Shown piece by piece: positions 1 through 11,660 of a DNA stretch of 64,000 nt. Within the stretch, counting starts at the first letter, position 1. Every line of letters begins with the position of its first letter. This DNA comes from Diphasiastrum complanatum (lineage: Eukaryota > Streptophyta > Lycopodiopsida > Lycopodiales > Lycopodiaceae), in assembly GCA_029204225.1 (NCBI GenBank), contig CM055106.1:8916274-8980273 (forward strand), read 5' to 3'. The notes under the pieces are model-generated. The model saw only the letters and a list, made by a program, of their open reading frames with translations. It was not told the origin of the DNA and searched no databases. The position numbers were made by a program, and so were the translations under genes.

Positions 1-3000
1 CTTATAAAAATCAAAGATGGAAGCAAGGTTCAAGGTGTTGACAACACCTCCTATCCAATTGAAGGCATTGGATCTATACCACTCATTCTTCCCCATGAAG
101 AAGAAAAGTACAATCGAAATGTACTTTATGTTGCTAAGATAAAAAAAAATCTCATTTCGGTCTCTACAATCATGAATCAAGGATTGATTGTAGAATTTAA
201 AGAAGACAAATGTCTTATACAAGACCCAAAGAGATCACTTTTAATTGTTGCTTCGGGAACATTGCGAGGAGGTTTGTTTTTGTTGGATATTTATGAACCT
301 AAAGCTTTGACATCCTTTGGTCTTGTTGCTACTAATTCACATGCATTGGAGTTGGCTAAACTATGGCATGCGAGGTACGGGCACCTCAATTTTGGAAGTT
401 TGAATATGTTGAAGAAATTCAACATGGTGGAAGGCATTCCAAATATGGAGCATCCCGAAGGACATGTATGCGAAGGATGCATACTTGGTAAGTTTCAACG
501 GAAGCCTTTTCCTATTGATGGGACTATCAAATTTGGTGATAAGTTTGCCTTAATTCATAGTGATGTATGTGGTCCAATGAGGACCGGATCCATTGGTAAA
601 TGCAAGTACTTCGTTACTTTTATTGATGATTTTTCAAGGTTTACATGGATCTTTCCTATGAAGGCAAAATATGAAGTTTTTCAACGCTTCAAAGATTTTC
701 TAGCTATGATAGAAAATCAATTTGGGCATACTTTGAAGATACTACGTACCGACCGAGGAGGGGAATACATTAAAAGTACGTTCGGCACGTTTCTTCAAAG
801 CAAAGACATTCTACATCAAATGACTACACCTTACACACCGCAACAAAATGGTGTTGCCGAGAGGAAAAATCGCACAATCATGGAGATGGCTCGTTGCATG
901 CTTAAGGCAAAGGGCGTTCCCCACAAGTTTTGGGCTGAAGCGGTTATTACGGCGACATACATTAGTAATCGGTGTCCGACTTAAGCCTTGAAGATTTTGA
1001 CTCCTTATGAAGTTTGGTATGGTAAGAAGCCATTGGTTTCTCACTTTCACACTTTTGGTTGCACGACTTATGTGTTTATTCCCGATAAGCTAAGATCCAA
1101 ACTAGATGATAAATGAGTAAAATGCATTTTTATGGGCTATAGTAGTGAAAGTAAAGGCTATAGATTGTTTAATGTGGATACTAACAAAATCATAGTGAGT
1201 CGTGATGTTCATTTTGATGAGAAGAACTCCTATGATCTTGCGCCCATTCATGTCATGAAAGGGGACATCCCCCAAGATGACTATGTTGAAGTGTTTCCAG
1301 ATTTGGTATCATGTTGAGGAGAGACTGCCATCATCCTCTATTGGACAGCCCACTGGTTTTTCAAGCGAACAGCCCATAATTCATCAAGAGGAGCAGATTT
1401 ATGAAGAGGAACGACCTGTTGAAAACTTTGGACAACATAGTCCAATTTCAGAGCACTTTGGACAACAAAGTGTTGACAGTTCAGATCACTTTGGACATCA
1501 AAGCGTTGATCAAAGTAAGGTTGTTGGACAACCTAAACCAGTCCCTAAATGGCTCTTTGCAGACTTTGCAGGACAGCAAAGTGAACCGCTTCTATGAAGG
1601 GAAGACTCATGCTCATCTAAATCAGTAGAATTTGCTGATTTTTCTGATTTTGCTCTTACATCTATTGAGGATAGTGCAATAGAACCTGTTTTTTATGAGC
1701 AGGCCATAGGAGTAAAATGTTGGGAGGACGCAACCAAACATGGGTTCTTGTTGATGGAAGAAAGCAATTGGCTGTAAATGGGTTTATAAGATCAAGTACA
1801 AGTCTGATGGTACTATTGAAAGGTACAAGGCAAGACTTGTTGCCAAAGGTTATGCTCAAAAGGAGGGCATTGATTATGAGGAAACTTTTGCACCTACCGC
1901 ACGAATAACTACCGTAAGGATAGTCACTGCTTTGATTGCCCATCATGGTTGGCGTATGCACCAACTTGACATAAAGACAACCTTCCTTAATGGTGATCTT
2001 AATGAGGAAGTTTCCCTTCAGCAACCTGCTGGTTTTTTGGTTGCAGGTTAAGAAGACAAAGTGTGTCTTCTCAAGAAGGCTCTCTATGGACTAAAACAAG
2101 CCCCAAGGATGTGGTATCAAAAGATACACACATACTTTTGTGATCATGGATTTTCTAACAGTCCTAGTGAATCTACGCTTTATGTCATGCATACATCTGA
2201 GTATATCATCATCATTTGGCTATATGTTGATGATATTATCATTACGGGTAGTAATGAACAATATATTGTAGCCTTAAACTCTGATCTTGCTTCAGTTTAT
2301 GATACATCAGATTTAGGCCAATTGCATTTCTACCTTGGTCTTGAGTTTTTGCAAGGAAAGGCTGGAATCTTCATTACCCAACAACGGTACATTAAGCAGA
2401 TTTTGAAGCGTTTCAAAATGGAAGATTGCAAGCCGGTTGCTACACCAATTGAGACGGGCCTGAAGTTAAGTAATCAAAGTGGTGGTGAACCATTTGATAC
2501 TACACTAAATTGTCAAGCAGTTGGAAGTCTCATTTACTTATGCAACTCAAGATCAGACATATCTTATAGTGTTTCCCTCACGAGTCAATTCATGCATGCT
2601 CCGTTGACATCACATTGGAAAGCATTGAAGAGGATCCTTCGATATCTTCAAGGAAGTAAAACACTTGGTCTGTTTTATCCTTCTAGTGATGATGCATGTT
2701 TGGCTGGTTTTTGTGACTCGGATTGGGGTGGAGATCAAGACACTAGACGCTCCACTAGTGGTCATTGCTTTTTCATTGGAAATTCTGCAGTTTCTTGGTT
2801 AAGCAAGAAGCAGTCCACCGTTGCTACATCCTCAAGTGAAGCTAAATATAGAGCAACGTTTTCAGCCACTACGGAGTGTATATGGTTGAGACAATTACTT
2901 GTCGATATGAAGCATGGCCAGCCCTCAACTACTCTCCTATTTACGGATAGTCAAAGTGCTATTGCCATTGCACGAAATCCAGTATTTCATGCAAGAACAA

Positions 3001-3182
3001 AGCATATTGAGATCCACTATCACTTTGTTCGGGAGAAGCTTCATAATGGCGACATCACGCTTGAATATTGTCCCACAGAGGATAATATTGCAGATGTGTT
3101 CACTAAGGCATTGCCTAGAGTTCGATTTAAAACTCTTTGTGAAGCTTTAAATTTAAAACAACATGCTGATTTTCTTACTTAG
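1..3182 (+). mobile_element. Ty1/copia pol remnant (integrase to RNase H), 5' end cut by window
   Basis: This is a decayed copia polyprotein. The left edge opens inside the protease/pre-integrase part. A gag-pre-integrase zinc motif (H..H..C..C, about 365-480) is followed by an integrase core with HSDVCGPM (about 559), FIDDFSRFTW and RTDRGGEY (about 746), then PQQNGVAERKNR. The frame is broken by TAA at 982-984, TGA at 1114-1116 and TGA at 1315-1317. The stretch 1320-1720 is scrambled. Reverse transcriptase resumes near 1775 (KARLVAKGYAQ, then YGLKQAP, then YVDDIIITG), and RNase H runs to 3182 with CDSDWGG, TDSQSAI, ARTKHIEIHYH and ADVFTKALP. The last open stretch (2061-3182, 373 codons) is intact, but the element cannot make a full polyprotein. 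No convincing 3' LTR or polypurine tract follows. Confidence 0.93.
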
Positions 3183-4189
3183 TGAATACATGTCATTTCT
3201 ACATGTCATTTTCATTTATTATTCTAACACCTCAGTGGCATCTTTTGGCATGAATTGGCCTGAGGGATGGCGATCCTTATGAAAGGTGAATTCTGGGACA
3301 ACTCTCTGGTATCTTGCTTTGATCTTCTATTTCGGACTATTAAAAAGCTGTGCACATTTTCTTGAAAAATGCATCTGAGACTGTAACATGTATGGTGCTT
3401 GAGTGAATGCATAAGTTTGTTTAAGGACAGCAAAAAACCATCATCAAAATGGAAGGACAATTATGGAATATCAAGCTGCCGAAGTGATTGTTACTCGGGG
3501 TGTATAGGCTGAGATGTAATAATTCAAAATACCTTCTGTAATACTTTTTTGTGCTGCAGTTTTCTGTGATCCTGATAGTTAAATCCAATTCGATTGTGAA
3601 AAATCTTTATGGCTATTCTGCACCTACTATCTATTCTCCATTGGGCCGATTGCACCCATCAATCAAATACTTTGTCGAACTTGCACAAGTGAAGCTTAGT
3701 TAATTCTCTAGTTTAGAACTGGGAGAGGTGCCTGATTCTGAGCTTAGTCCACTGCAAAATTCCAAGTGTTGTTGCTGAACAAGTATAAGTCTTAAACAGT
3801 GCAAGCACTATTGTGGCCTTGCGTTGGTATTGACTATTCCGACGAGTGTCCCTGAATCCTTGCACATGCAGTTGGTACACTCGTGTACTTGGTTGTTACC
3901 ACAACCATAGCACTTGGTAGGTGTTGTCGTATTCAATATATGAAGGCAAGGCTTTTATGACGATTTTGGCTGAGCTGAGCAGCAGTTCATGCTTAAATTA
4001 TAGACCTTTGAGTAGGTGAAGGCCATTTTGTGGTCTTTGATTTGATTCTGCTCATGGAGCTGCATGTTTCACAGGTGTTTGCTAGGCATTTGCCGTAAGT
4101 CTGTTGGTATCGTGGATATCAGGCTTATCAAATGTAACTATATTTTGCTTGAAATGTAGTTTTGGTCCTTAGTACATGACAAAGCTCAT
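3183..4189. other. no gene recognised
   Basis: About 1 kb after the copia RNase H end. It may include a degraded 3' LTR of the preceding element, but I see no polypurine tract, TG...CA boundaries or repeat partner that would define one. Confidence 0.4.
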
Positions 4190-5102
4190 CTAGTGATTCA
4201 ATTCGGCCGATCTCGAGAGTGAGACATTTAGATTGCTCATTGATAATACCTTCCATATTGAGTAGTTGCTTGCATTCAACCTATCATTGCCTTCCAACAA
4301 GAACCCTCCTTGGTTTGCCATGTTGAAGAAGCTTGATCCTCTTTGATCCTTGATAGATATATGAATGTGACCTGTTCTTGTGCACACCATCACTCACTTC
4401 AAACCTTAGAAGTGGATCAAATAGATCTAGAACACCTTACTTCTATCACATTCATGAACCTAGTTGACTAGCATGCTAGAAATGGGCAAATTTTGCTCTC
4501 AAAGTAGAACAAAACTCAATGGACAGAAATAGAGCCCTACCAAGTGTTCTCTAACACTCTTGAATGCATGAATCAACATATCAATTCATGAAACAAGATA
4601 TCCCATCATATCTTGATATGTAATACTTCAATCTTTTCTTGATTGCCAAAACTAGTTGCTAAAAATCTTGAAAATGTCATACCAAACTACACAAGTTTGA
4701 AGAGATGATTTCTAAACCACATCTACTCAATTAGGTACTCTAGAAATGCATAAGAAACATATACAAACCTGCATTTGAGAAAAAACTTCCTAATTTGATG
4801 TTTTGGAATCAAGTCACTCACAAATTGTCAAACTAGCTCAAGAATTGTTGCCTTGTGGAATGTTAAGCCATCCACACGTTAGATCCTCTCAAAAAATAAC
4901 ATGCATAAGAGTATGAAAAGCATATCCAACTCCAAAAAATAGAGAATTCACAAAAAATTTAGATCTCCAAGCTTTCTTCCTTCCCAAACATGTGTATGAC
5001 ACCAAAAGTGGAGACTAGTTTTACCAATGAGAGGCTAGAGCACTAGCTCCCCTCAAATTTGATCATAACATGAATTTTGATGAATCCTAAGCTCTAATAC
5101 CA
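4190..5102 (-). mobile_element. copia gag N-terminus and primer-binding site, truncated
   Basis: Read on the minus strand, an ATG at 4321 opens a peptide beginning MANQGGFLLEG and containing LNASNYSIWK. This matches in pattern the gag start of the young copia at 54704 (MASNGGIMLES...SSSNYSTWK). The match ends by about 4190, so only the first codons of gag remain. Upstream (higher coordinates) is a leader, and at 5091-5102 the complement of a one-mismatch tRNA-iMet primer site (TGGTATTAGAGC). Gag, leader and primer site are collinear, so this is the 5' end of a minus-strand copia element. Confidence 0.75.
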
Positions 5103-5530
5103 TGTGAATAAAATGATAATGAACCACTATATTTGATTGATCTATGACCCAAGTGATAGCACAAAAAAATCTACACATTGTTAGGCAAGAGCACTTGCAA
5201 AATTGCATGAAATGTAGAGATAACCAACATGAATGTCATTACCCGAAAAAGAAACATAAATAAAGCTTTAGATCTAATCCATAACCATAGGCTGAAATGA
5301 TTCATAACTCGTAACTATGCATAGATCATCACACTATCCACAATCTAGCACAATCTCACCAGTAGAAAGAGAGAAGAGATAGAAAAATAGAGGGCACCAC
5401 CTCTCAAGCAAACTTGCTCTCAATAGAACTACTAAAAACATGTATAGTGACTTACTATTTATAGTAGGCTGTTCGCCCAATTTCACTTTTCCCTAATGAA
5501 TCTAAGCCATCCAAATTTGAAGCTTATTCA
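5103..5530 (-). mobile_element. probable copia 5' LTR (outer end not resolved)
   Basis: This is the sequence immediately upstream of the minus-strand primer site at 5091-5102. It carries a TATA box on the minus strand (TATAAATAG, 5455-5463), as expected of an LTR promoter. The outer boundary is not defined because no second LTR copy is present; 5530 is a guess. Confidence 0.5.
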
Positions 5531-8500
5531 CTTATCTCCAATGATCAAGATCAATGGTAATGTGACAATCTTGACTAATTTCAAGGGTCTATGTTTTTCC
5601 TACACTTTAGACCAATAAGGGACAATGGTTTATACCTCCCTTGACATTTATACACATGCTAAAAGTGTGAAAAAATTTAAATAAGCAATTAGAAATCACC
5701 TCATAGTTTTAGGCCTCAAAATAGTCAAGCTGTAATTTACCAGTTTTCACAAGAAGTCTAAGGCTATGGATATGAATTCCTTCCTTTAGGATACCGTCAA
5801 ACTAGTGATGATTGTACATATTTTGATTCTACCCTAAATAGGGCTATATTTGTAGTCCTTCAATTTGCCACTAGTGTTTCTCCCAATTTCAAATCCTTAG
5901 TTACCCTTTCTACTTACAATATAAATAAAAAATATTTCTTTACGTTATCAGATATATCTGATCTTTTTGATTTCACAGAGGTTGAGACTCTTTGCATTTT
6001 ACGCAAAAACCTTTTTGCTTGAAGATGGAAGTTGAGCATGAAAACGAAGTCGATCTACCTACTGAAGAGGAGTTTCTCAAATTCCAAAGACAATTTGAAT
6101 CTTCAGAGCCAATTGCCTATGCTTCAACCTCATTGACGTTGAGAGGTGGCCATAATATTGACAGTGAAACATAAAAGAGTCAAGAGACAATTCTATTGCA
6201 ATGATAATACCCTACTATCCACTGTTCATTGCATTAAAAACATGATAGGAGTTGTAAGAGCTTTTTGTTGTTGAACTATCTTGTGGAGGTGTGAGAGCAC
6301 TGCCCACTAATATGTACCCACAGTCATTGGTGCTATTTGCCCACTACCATTGTTGATATGCTTTTTCTTCATGTTTGAAGGATGACTAGTGTTGTTATTT
6401 ACCCACAACCATGTTGCAAGAGAGTCACCACCCATTGACGATCCTACCCAAGTAAATAGAAAATCATGAATTTCTTATGCAAGCACGTGTTTCCAAAGAA
6501 AAAGAATAAATCGTCTCCAAGAGCACAATAATAATAATTCCAGTCTCTATCTTGTTTCTCGAGAAGCAACAATGCCTTGCATAGTGGAAGTTCGACGAAG
6601 GAGGTCTTTTCATAAAGGATTAGCAATAACAACATTCCCAACAATGCAAAACCCTTCACATGAGTGAACAAGGTCTACCTGAAAATGAGGTGACTACAAA
6701 TCAAACACAAGCAAAGTGTGTGTTTTCTCCCGAAAAATATGAAAGCCGCATAAATGAGCAATCAATGCATGTACGTCACAAATAGAATCATAAGTGGCAA
6801 TATGATCTCCATTGGAAGGGGCACCACATAAGATATGCACCAAGAGAATCAAGATGGCCACACAAACATTTTGTCAAACCTATTAGTGCCAAATGAAAAA
6901 TCCCACTCTAACTAAAAGAATAGTAACAAACAATCTAGAAGAAAGACACAACAAGCTAAGCTTGTGCACCTGGGCTTGCACAAAAACTAAGACAAGCTCA
7001 AGTCTCATTAGAGGGTGAATTGTTAAGAAATTTCGTGAAAGTGGAATCGCCCCATGAGATATTTTTGACAATGAGCTCGTTGTTGATGATTAAGCAAAGT
7101 CTCAAAGGGAATCAAAGAAGCTCATACATGTGGAGGGAGATCTCTACACATTCCTTTGGTTTCCACATTTTTCAATTCATCTCTTTCCATCACAACCTTA
7201 CCATCAAACACAGTGCCTAAAATAAGACTGAGTGCAGGCAAACAACACTATGGTCGAGACTCGATGTTAGAATCATGTAAGTGGATGAACATCCTACATG
7301 CCGGCACAATGCATCACAATCTTGCTCAAACTCTTGTTTATGAGGTGGAGGGATGGGAGTTGAGGCATGAAGGCCCCTATGACCATAAACTCAAGCTGGC
7401 ATCTATAACATTAGGTTTGCATTAGGGCATCCTCCCCATCCACATGGATCAAAATGAATATTGCCCCTAACATGGTAGCATGGTGCTTGCCCTCATCCAG
7501 TAGTGGTGAAAACCTTGAGAAATAATGCTTACAAGTCCTACAACTCTAAGGGCCTCCATCACCAATGGGATGACGGTGGGCCCACATTGCCATGTTAGAT
7601 GCAATTGGGAATATGCTAATTTCATCCCCATCAAAGTTCCCCTTCGGTATAGCACCTAGCATATCCATCATCTCTTGAATGAGGGTGGGGCCCATGTTGC
7701 CATATTAGATGTAGTTGGGAATATGCTAATTTCATCCCCACAAGCAAACATTCCCATCCAATATAAAACTAGCACCTTGCAAGTAATATATTTTTCAACT
7801 AAGTAGCAAGCACATCCATTGTTATTTTCTGGAATATGCCCCATGATATATTGCTAACAAGCTTATAGCCATGCACACTATCATCCAATTTCAATGGATT
7901 CGCTCTAATAAAAAGTTGACATCGACAAATGCATATATCTAATAAGTTTATTTGAAGTGATATAGGTAGTTTCACAAGGAAACAATATAGCTAGAGAAGG
8001 CCTCAAATACACCACCCGATTTGGTAGAGGCATATGACATCTAGGCGATATCCTAAGTGGCATTGAAGGATCTCACCATGTGCCAAGCTTGCATCTTCAA
8101 TTGTGCTACGTTAAAGTTTAGTGGGGCCCTTCTCTCATGTCCAATAAAAGCTCAATCCAATTAAATCTAGGCATTTAATGTCTTTGATTTTGAAAGGTGA
8201 GAAGTTTCACATGGAAAAGGCTTACATTGATATGGATAAGGCTTTCTAACAAAACTTAAACCATTGTATTTCTCACTTGATTTGTTGCTACCATAAGCTA
8301 ATTGTGGTGGGAAATGCATTGGTGGAAAATGCATTTGTCATTGATGCATCAAGCCTTCATCAACATCCCTTTAGGAGCTGGGCCTCACGACTTGCATTGA
8401 AATTACAATGCAAAGAATGCTTCTTCACAAAACTTGGGCAACATTGTAGGTTTTATGGCAAGGTGGGGGCCATGTTTATCCAATATCAGGAGGAGTGGGT

Positions 8501-9190
8501 GATAAGATGTTCAAGAGTCAAAAGTCAAGAGTCCAAGTCTCATTGAGCTAAATGCCTCTTGGAGTTTATCCCAGAAAGCCTTGAACTCAATGTGTTTAGA
8601 CTTACAGATTACAAATGCACTCATACTCACATAGATAATAGTAGGCGAAAGGATGCCTTAAACTCAATGCGTGTCAACTTACACACAAAAACCACACTTG
8701 CCACTCACGCTCACATAGATAATAGGGGCCGAGAGCTAGTGCCTAGCCTCCTTAGGAGGTGAGAGGCTGGGTGTTTAGACTTGCATCTCCCTTTGGCACA
8801 CACAGCCAGAGGGTGAGGGTGACATTTAGTTGGGGTGACATTTAGCTGTGCCTCAGAGATAAGATATTCCTTGGGCAATGGACATGCATTGAAATTAGGA
8901 AACTTGCAAATACTAAGTTTCCTGAGGGGTTTCTTGACCTAAACTTTAAAGTTCGTTTTCTAAATTCAAAAATTGGAGAGAGCTATTGTCTTTAGCGCCA
9001 GATTCATAGAACCTTTGGATTGGCATGTCGAGTGGCGGGATGTCATGAGACTCCATGACCAGTTTATGAGCTGGCCACATTGGTCAAGGGAGCCCACCGC
9101 CCTGCCATCTGCTGCCGCATGTGACCTCCCTCTCCCTCCATTTGTTGGTAACGGCAGAAGAATCAGGATAGGCGCGAGGATTTGTGAGGA
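5531..9190. other. intergenic, no gene supported
   Basis: AT-rich sequence with only short random open frames. The 60-codon frame at 5992-6174 has no recognisable motif or neighbour and is not called. Two imperfect short repeats occur. One is an approximately 55-bp direct repeat at about 7577 and 7686 (shared core GGGAATATGCTAATTTCATC). The other is a CACATAGATAATAG repeat at about 8628 and 8709. Confidence 0.5.
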
Positions 9191-9197
9191 AAAAAAA

Positions 9198-9203
9198 TAT
9201 ATA
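9198..9203 (+). promoter_or_regulatory. candidate TATA box of the SdpI-like gene
   Basis: TATATA lies about 136 bp upstream of the start codon at 9339. That would leave a 5' UTR of roughly 105-110 bases. Position and sequence are plausible; there is no transcript evidence. Confidence 0.4.
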
Positions 9204-9338
9204 GCGAGAGAAAGCAGCTGACTTTATAGCTTGATTGAGCATAGAAGAAGGATCAGAGCTTGCAGTGGTGTAGTGAGAAGAGCAGGGAAGGCAAATTCAA
9301 GGATTGCTGCAAGAAGATAGTAGCAGCTAGTGAACAAT

Positions 9339-10856
9339 ATGGCTCAAACGATTGCATTATCAGCTCTTCTGGCCATCACCAGCATCATCATCGCTGCCTT
9401 CAAGTGGTCATCTGCTCCTAAAGAAGTTCCCTTCTGGTGGGATGTACACAGTGAGTGATGCTGCTGCTTCTATCCATTTTGTGTGGTGGATTTTTTTTTG
9501 GAAGCTTTTCTGCTCATCGTGCTTTGATATGCTGTTGATTTTGGGCTAGCTTTCTGTACGATGTTCTGCAGGCCATCCTTTGTGGTGGGTTCCGAAATGG
9601 GTGGGTCTGTTTCTGCTACCCATTCTGCAGTTCATCATTCCGTATATAATTCACGTCTTTGCTGAGAGGGATTCAGATCTGGGGAGGCAAGGGTGAGCTT
9701 TCAAATCTTATGATAATCTGTGTATACCTCTTCGTATGCAACAGCAAGAGATCAGTCTGCGTAAGCTATGACTTATGGCACTTAGAAAAAGTTTCCGTCT
9801 TATTTTGCTTTGCTTTTAATTTCGGGTAACATTATACTTCTTGACGATGGGAATTTGCAAGCTTAGTTAATGGATTAACGGTTAGCTCAGCTAACAGCTA
9901 GACGATCTTCTTCCATTAAATGCGGCTTAAGAGATCATTGTTTCCTACTGTAGACAACCACATCCTCTAGGCCTTGACTATCATTATTATAGCCTAATGA
10001 TTTTAGAGCAGCAGTGTGGAATTTTTTGTTATGATTCAATGAACGAGTTTTGTATGCAGAGGTGAGTCAAAGCACGCAGCTTCCCACATTGTGGCTCTTC
10101 CAGCTTTATTTCTCTTCTTCGTGCAGAATTTTGTGATTTTGGAGTCGGCTACAAGCGTCACCCACGACTTCCACCCCCACCTATTTGCAGCAAGCGTTGC
10201 TCTTTGGTTGCTACTCTGGTTCGGCTACAATGTCAGGGTATGCGTCCGCTTAACAAATTTATCTGTTTCAAAGTCCAGTTGCATTACTCTATATGCTATT
10301 TGTGTTGTAAAGATCCTAACCACATGTAAAGTGCATTGAAGCAAATCTAACATTCGCAACCAATTATTTTTCCTCGTGAGCTCTTTGCAAATCTGACGTA
10401 TAATTACTGTAGACGTTTACAATGTATGCATATGATATGGTAACTTTACTTCTGGTTCTGCATGCAGAAATTGGAATATAACTCCACTATTGGAATTCTG
10501 ACTCCATGGACACTATCCAGTGCCGCTACTTGGGATGCTACTCACTACCATGCAGGTGCAGTTTCTCATACTTAATCCCAGTTGAGTTGCGAGGTCTCAT
10601 TCTTTACGTGACCTACGTATTATTGACACAGTCATTTATACGTAGTTTCTGAAAACCGTTGGATTGTTTTAATCTTTTGTCAGGCTGGGCTTTCATCGTA
10701 GACGGAATCATTTTGCTCATCTTCTCCCTTGCTGTGCCCAAGGGCCTGGTGTTATACATCGGCCTTCTCATCTTCTGGCTGGGATCTTACATCTACGTTT
10801 TTGCTTATTCCTACTTCATTTCTGGTTCTGATGGAAATGAGGCTCTTTTGGGCTGA
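9339..10856 (+). CDS. SdpI/YfhL-family (DUF1648-like) six-helix membrane protein, 5 exons, 223 aa
   Basis: Exons 9339-9450, 9572-9692, 10060-10237, 10468-10555 and 10684-10856 join in phase at GT-AG introns of 121, 367, 230 and 128 bp. Seen: an N-terminal helix (residues 3-21). Next is a DUF1648-like element PKEVPFWWDVHSHPLWWVPK (about 27-46), then helices near 47-70, 85-105 and 117-134. An SdpI-type signature lies at about 142-167 (NSTIGILTPWTLSS, then W..TH), followed by two more helices (about 170-212) and a short polar tail. Known: bacterial SdpI proteins are about 200 residues with six helices; Bacillus subtilis SdpI protects cells against the SdpC toxin and signals to a repressor. Bacterial members usually read GIRTPWTLSS; here Arg is Leu (148). 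Inferred: an intact, spliced plant gene encoding an integral membrane protein of unknown role. It is not bacterial contamination. No toxin-like partner is nearby. The family call rests on recalled motifs, not a search. Confidence 0.82.
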
Positions 10857-11197
10857 TTTTCATTTGGCTGCATTGGAGGTTAAGTAGTGAATGCCACTCG
10901 CCAAGTGTGACTTTTGAGTACCTATTGCAAAATTCTTGATTTTGGTTTCCTTATTTCGTAGTGCTCGAGCTATCTTTTTCAGTATCCCAATGGGTGAGAC
11001 ACAGCTTTTTGGAACAATCTCTTGACATGCAATGTGCATTGTGCTTCTGTCCCTGATCCTTGATCTATTCTGTGTATTTCTCACAAGTTGTCTTACAAGC
11101 ATTTGACCTTTGCTTATGGTTGAAGTGATCAGCAATGTTAAATTTCTTATGATGGTTGAATGACCTGGGTTCACAATCACACTAGCTTGCTATCATG

Positions 11198-11203
11198 AAT
11201 AAA
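11198..11203 (+). terminator. candidate poly(A) signal
   Basis: AATAAA lies about 342 bp after the stop codon of the SdpI-like gene and is the first canonical hexamer I noticed downstream. It would give a 3' UTR of about 360 bases. This is suggestive only. Confidence 0.35.
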
Positions 11204-11391
11204 ATTCGCATATGAATGTCTATGTGAAAGAAAGGTAAATCCATTATAGGTTTTACCTTATAGATAGAATTTATTCTGATAGAGAATACCGAGGGCACAA
11301 TTAATCCTTATAATTTCTGATGAACCCTAGATGCTATGTTTCTTGAGTCCTGCAAAACCAATAAGTTGAGAAAGGTGAGCGTCAGAACTTT

Positions 11392-11660
11392 GGTTAGTTG
11401 TTGGGATTAGCTTTCCTTAAGATCAATGGACTATTAACTATCAGCTTATCAAAAAAATGGACTAGATAATTTTGGAATGGTGTTTTACATTTGGTCAGTT
11501 GTTGGGAGTAACTTTCCTTAAGATCAATGCATTATTGACTATCAGCTTGTCAAAATGAACTAAGATAATTTGGAAAAGGTATGTTACATTCGGTTAGTTG
11601 TTGGGAGTAGCTCTCCTTACTTAAGATCAATTCATTATTGACTATCAATCAGCTTGAATG
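11392..11660. repeat. three tandem copies of a ~100-bp unit
   Basis: Copies begin at about 11392, 11493 and 11592. Each opens with a form of GGTTAGTTGTTGGGA, then contains CCTTAAGATCAAT and TATTGACTATCA. The copies have diverged by substitutions and small indels. Flanking sequence is ordinary AT-rich intergenic DNA. Confidence 0.8.

Noticed and set aside
5992-6174. 60-codon acidic open frame
   Set aside because: No motif, no splice partner, no neighbour; length is within chance expectation.
8973-9221. 82-codon frame overlapping the upstream region of the SdpI-like gene
   Set aside because: It spans the candidate TATA box, ends before the 5' UTR, and its product has no recognisable domain.
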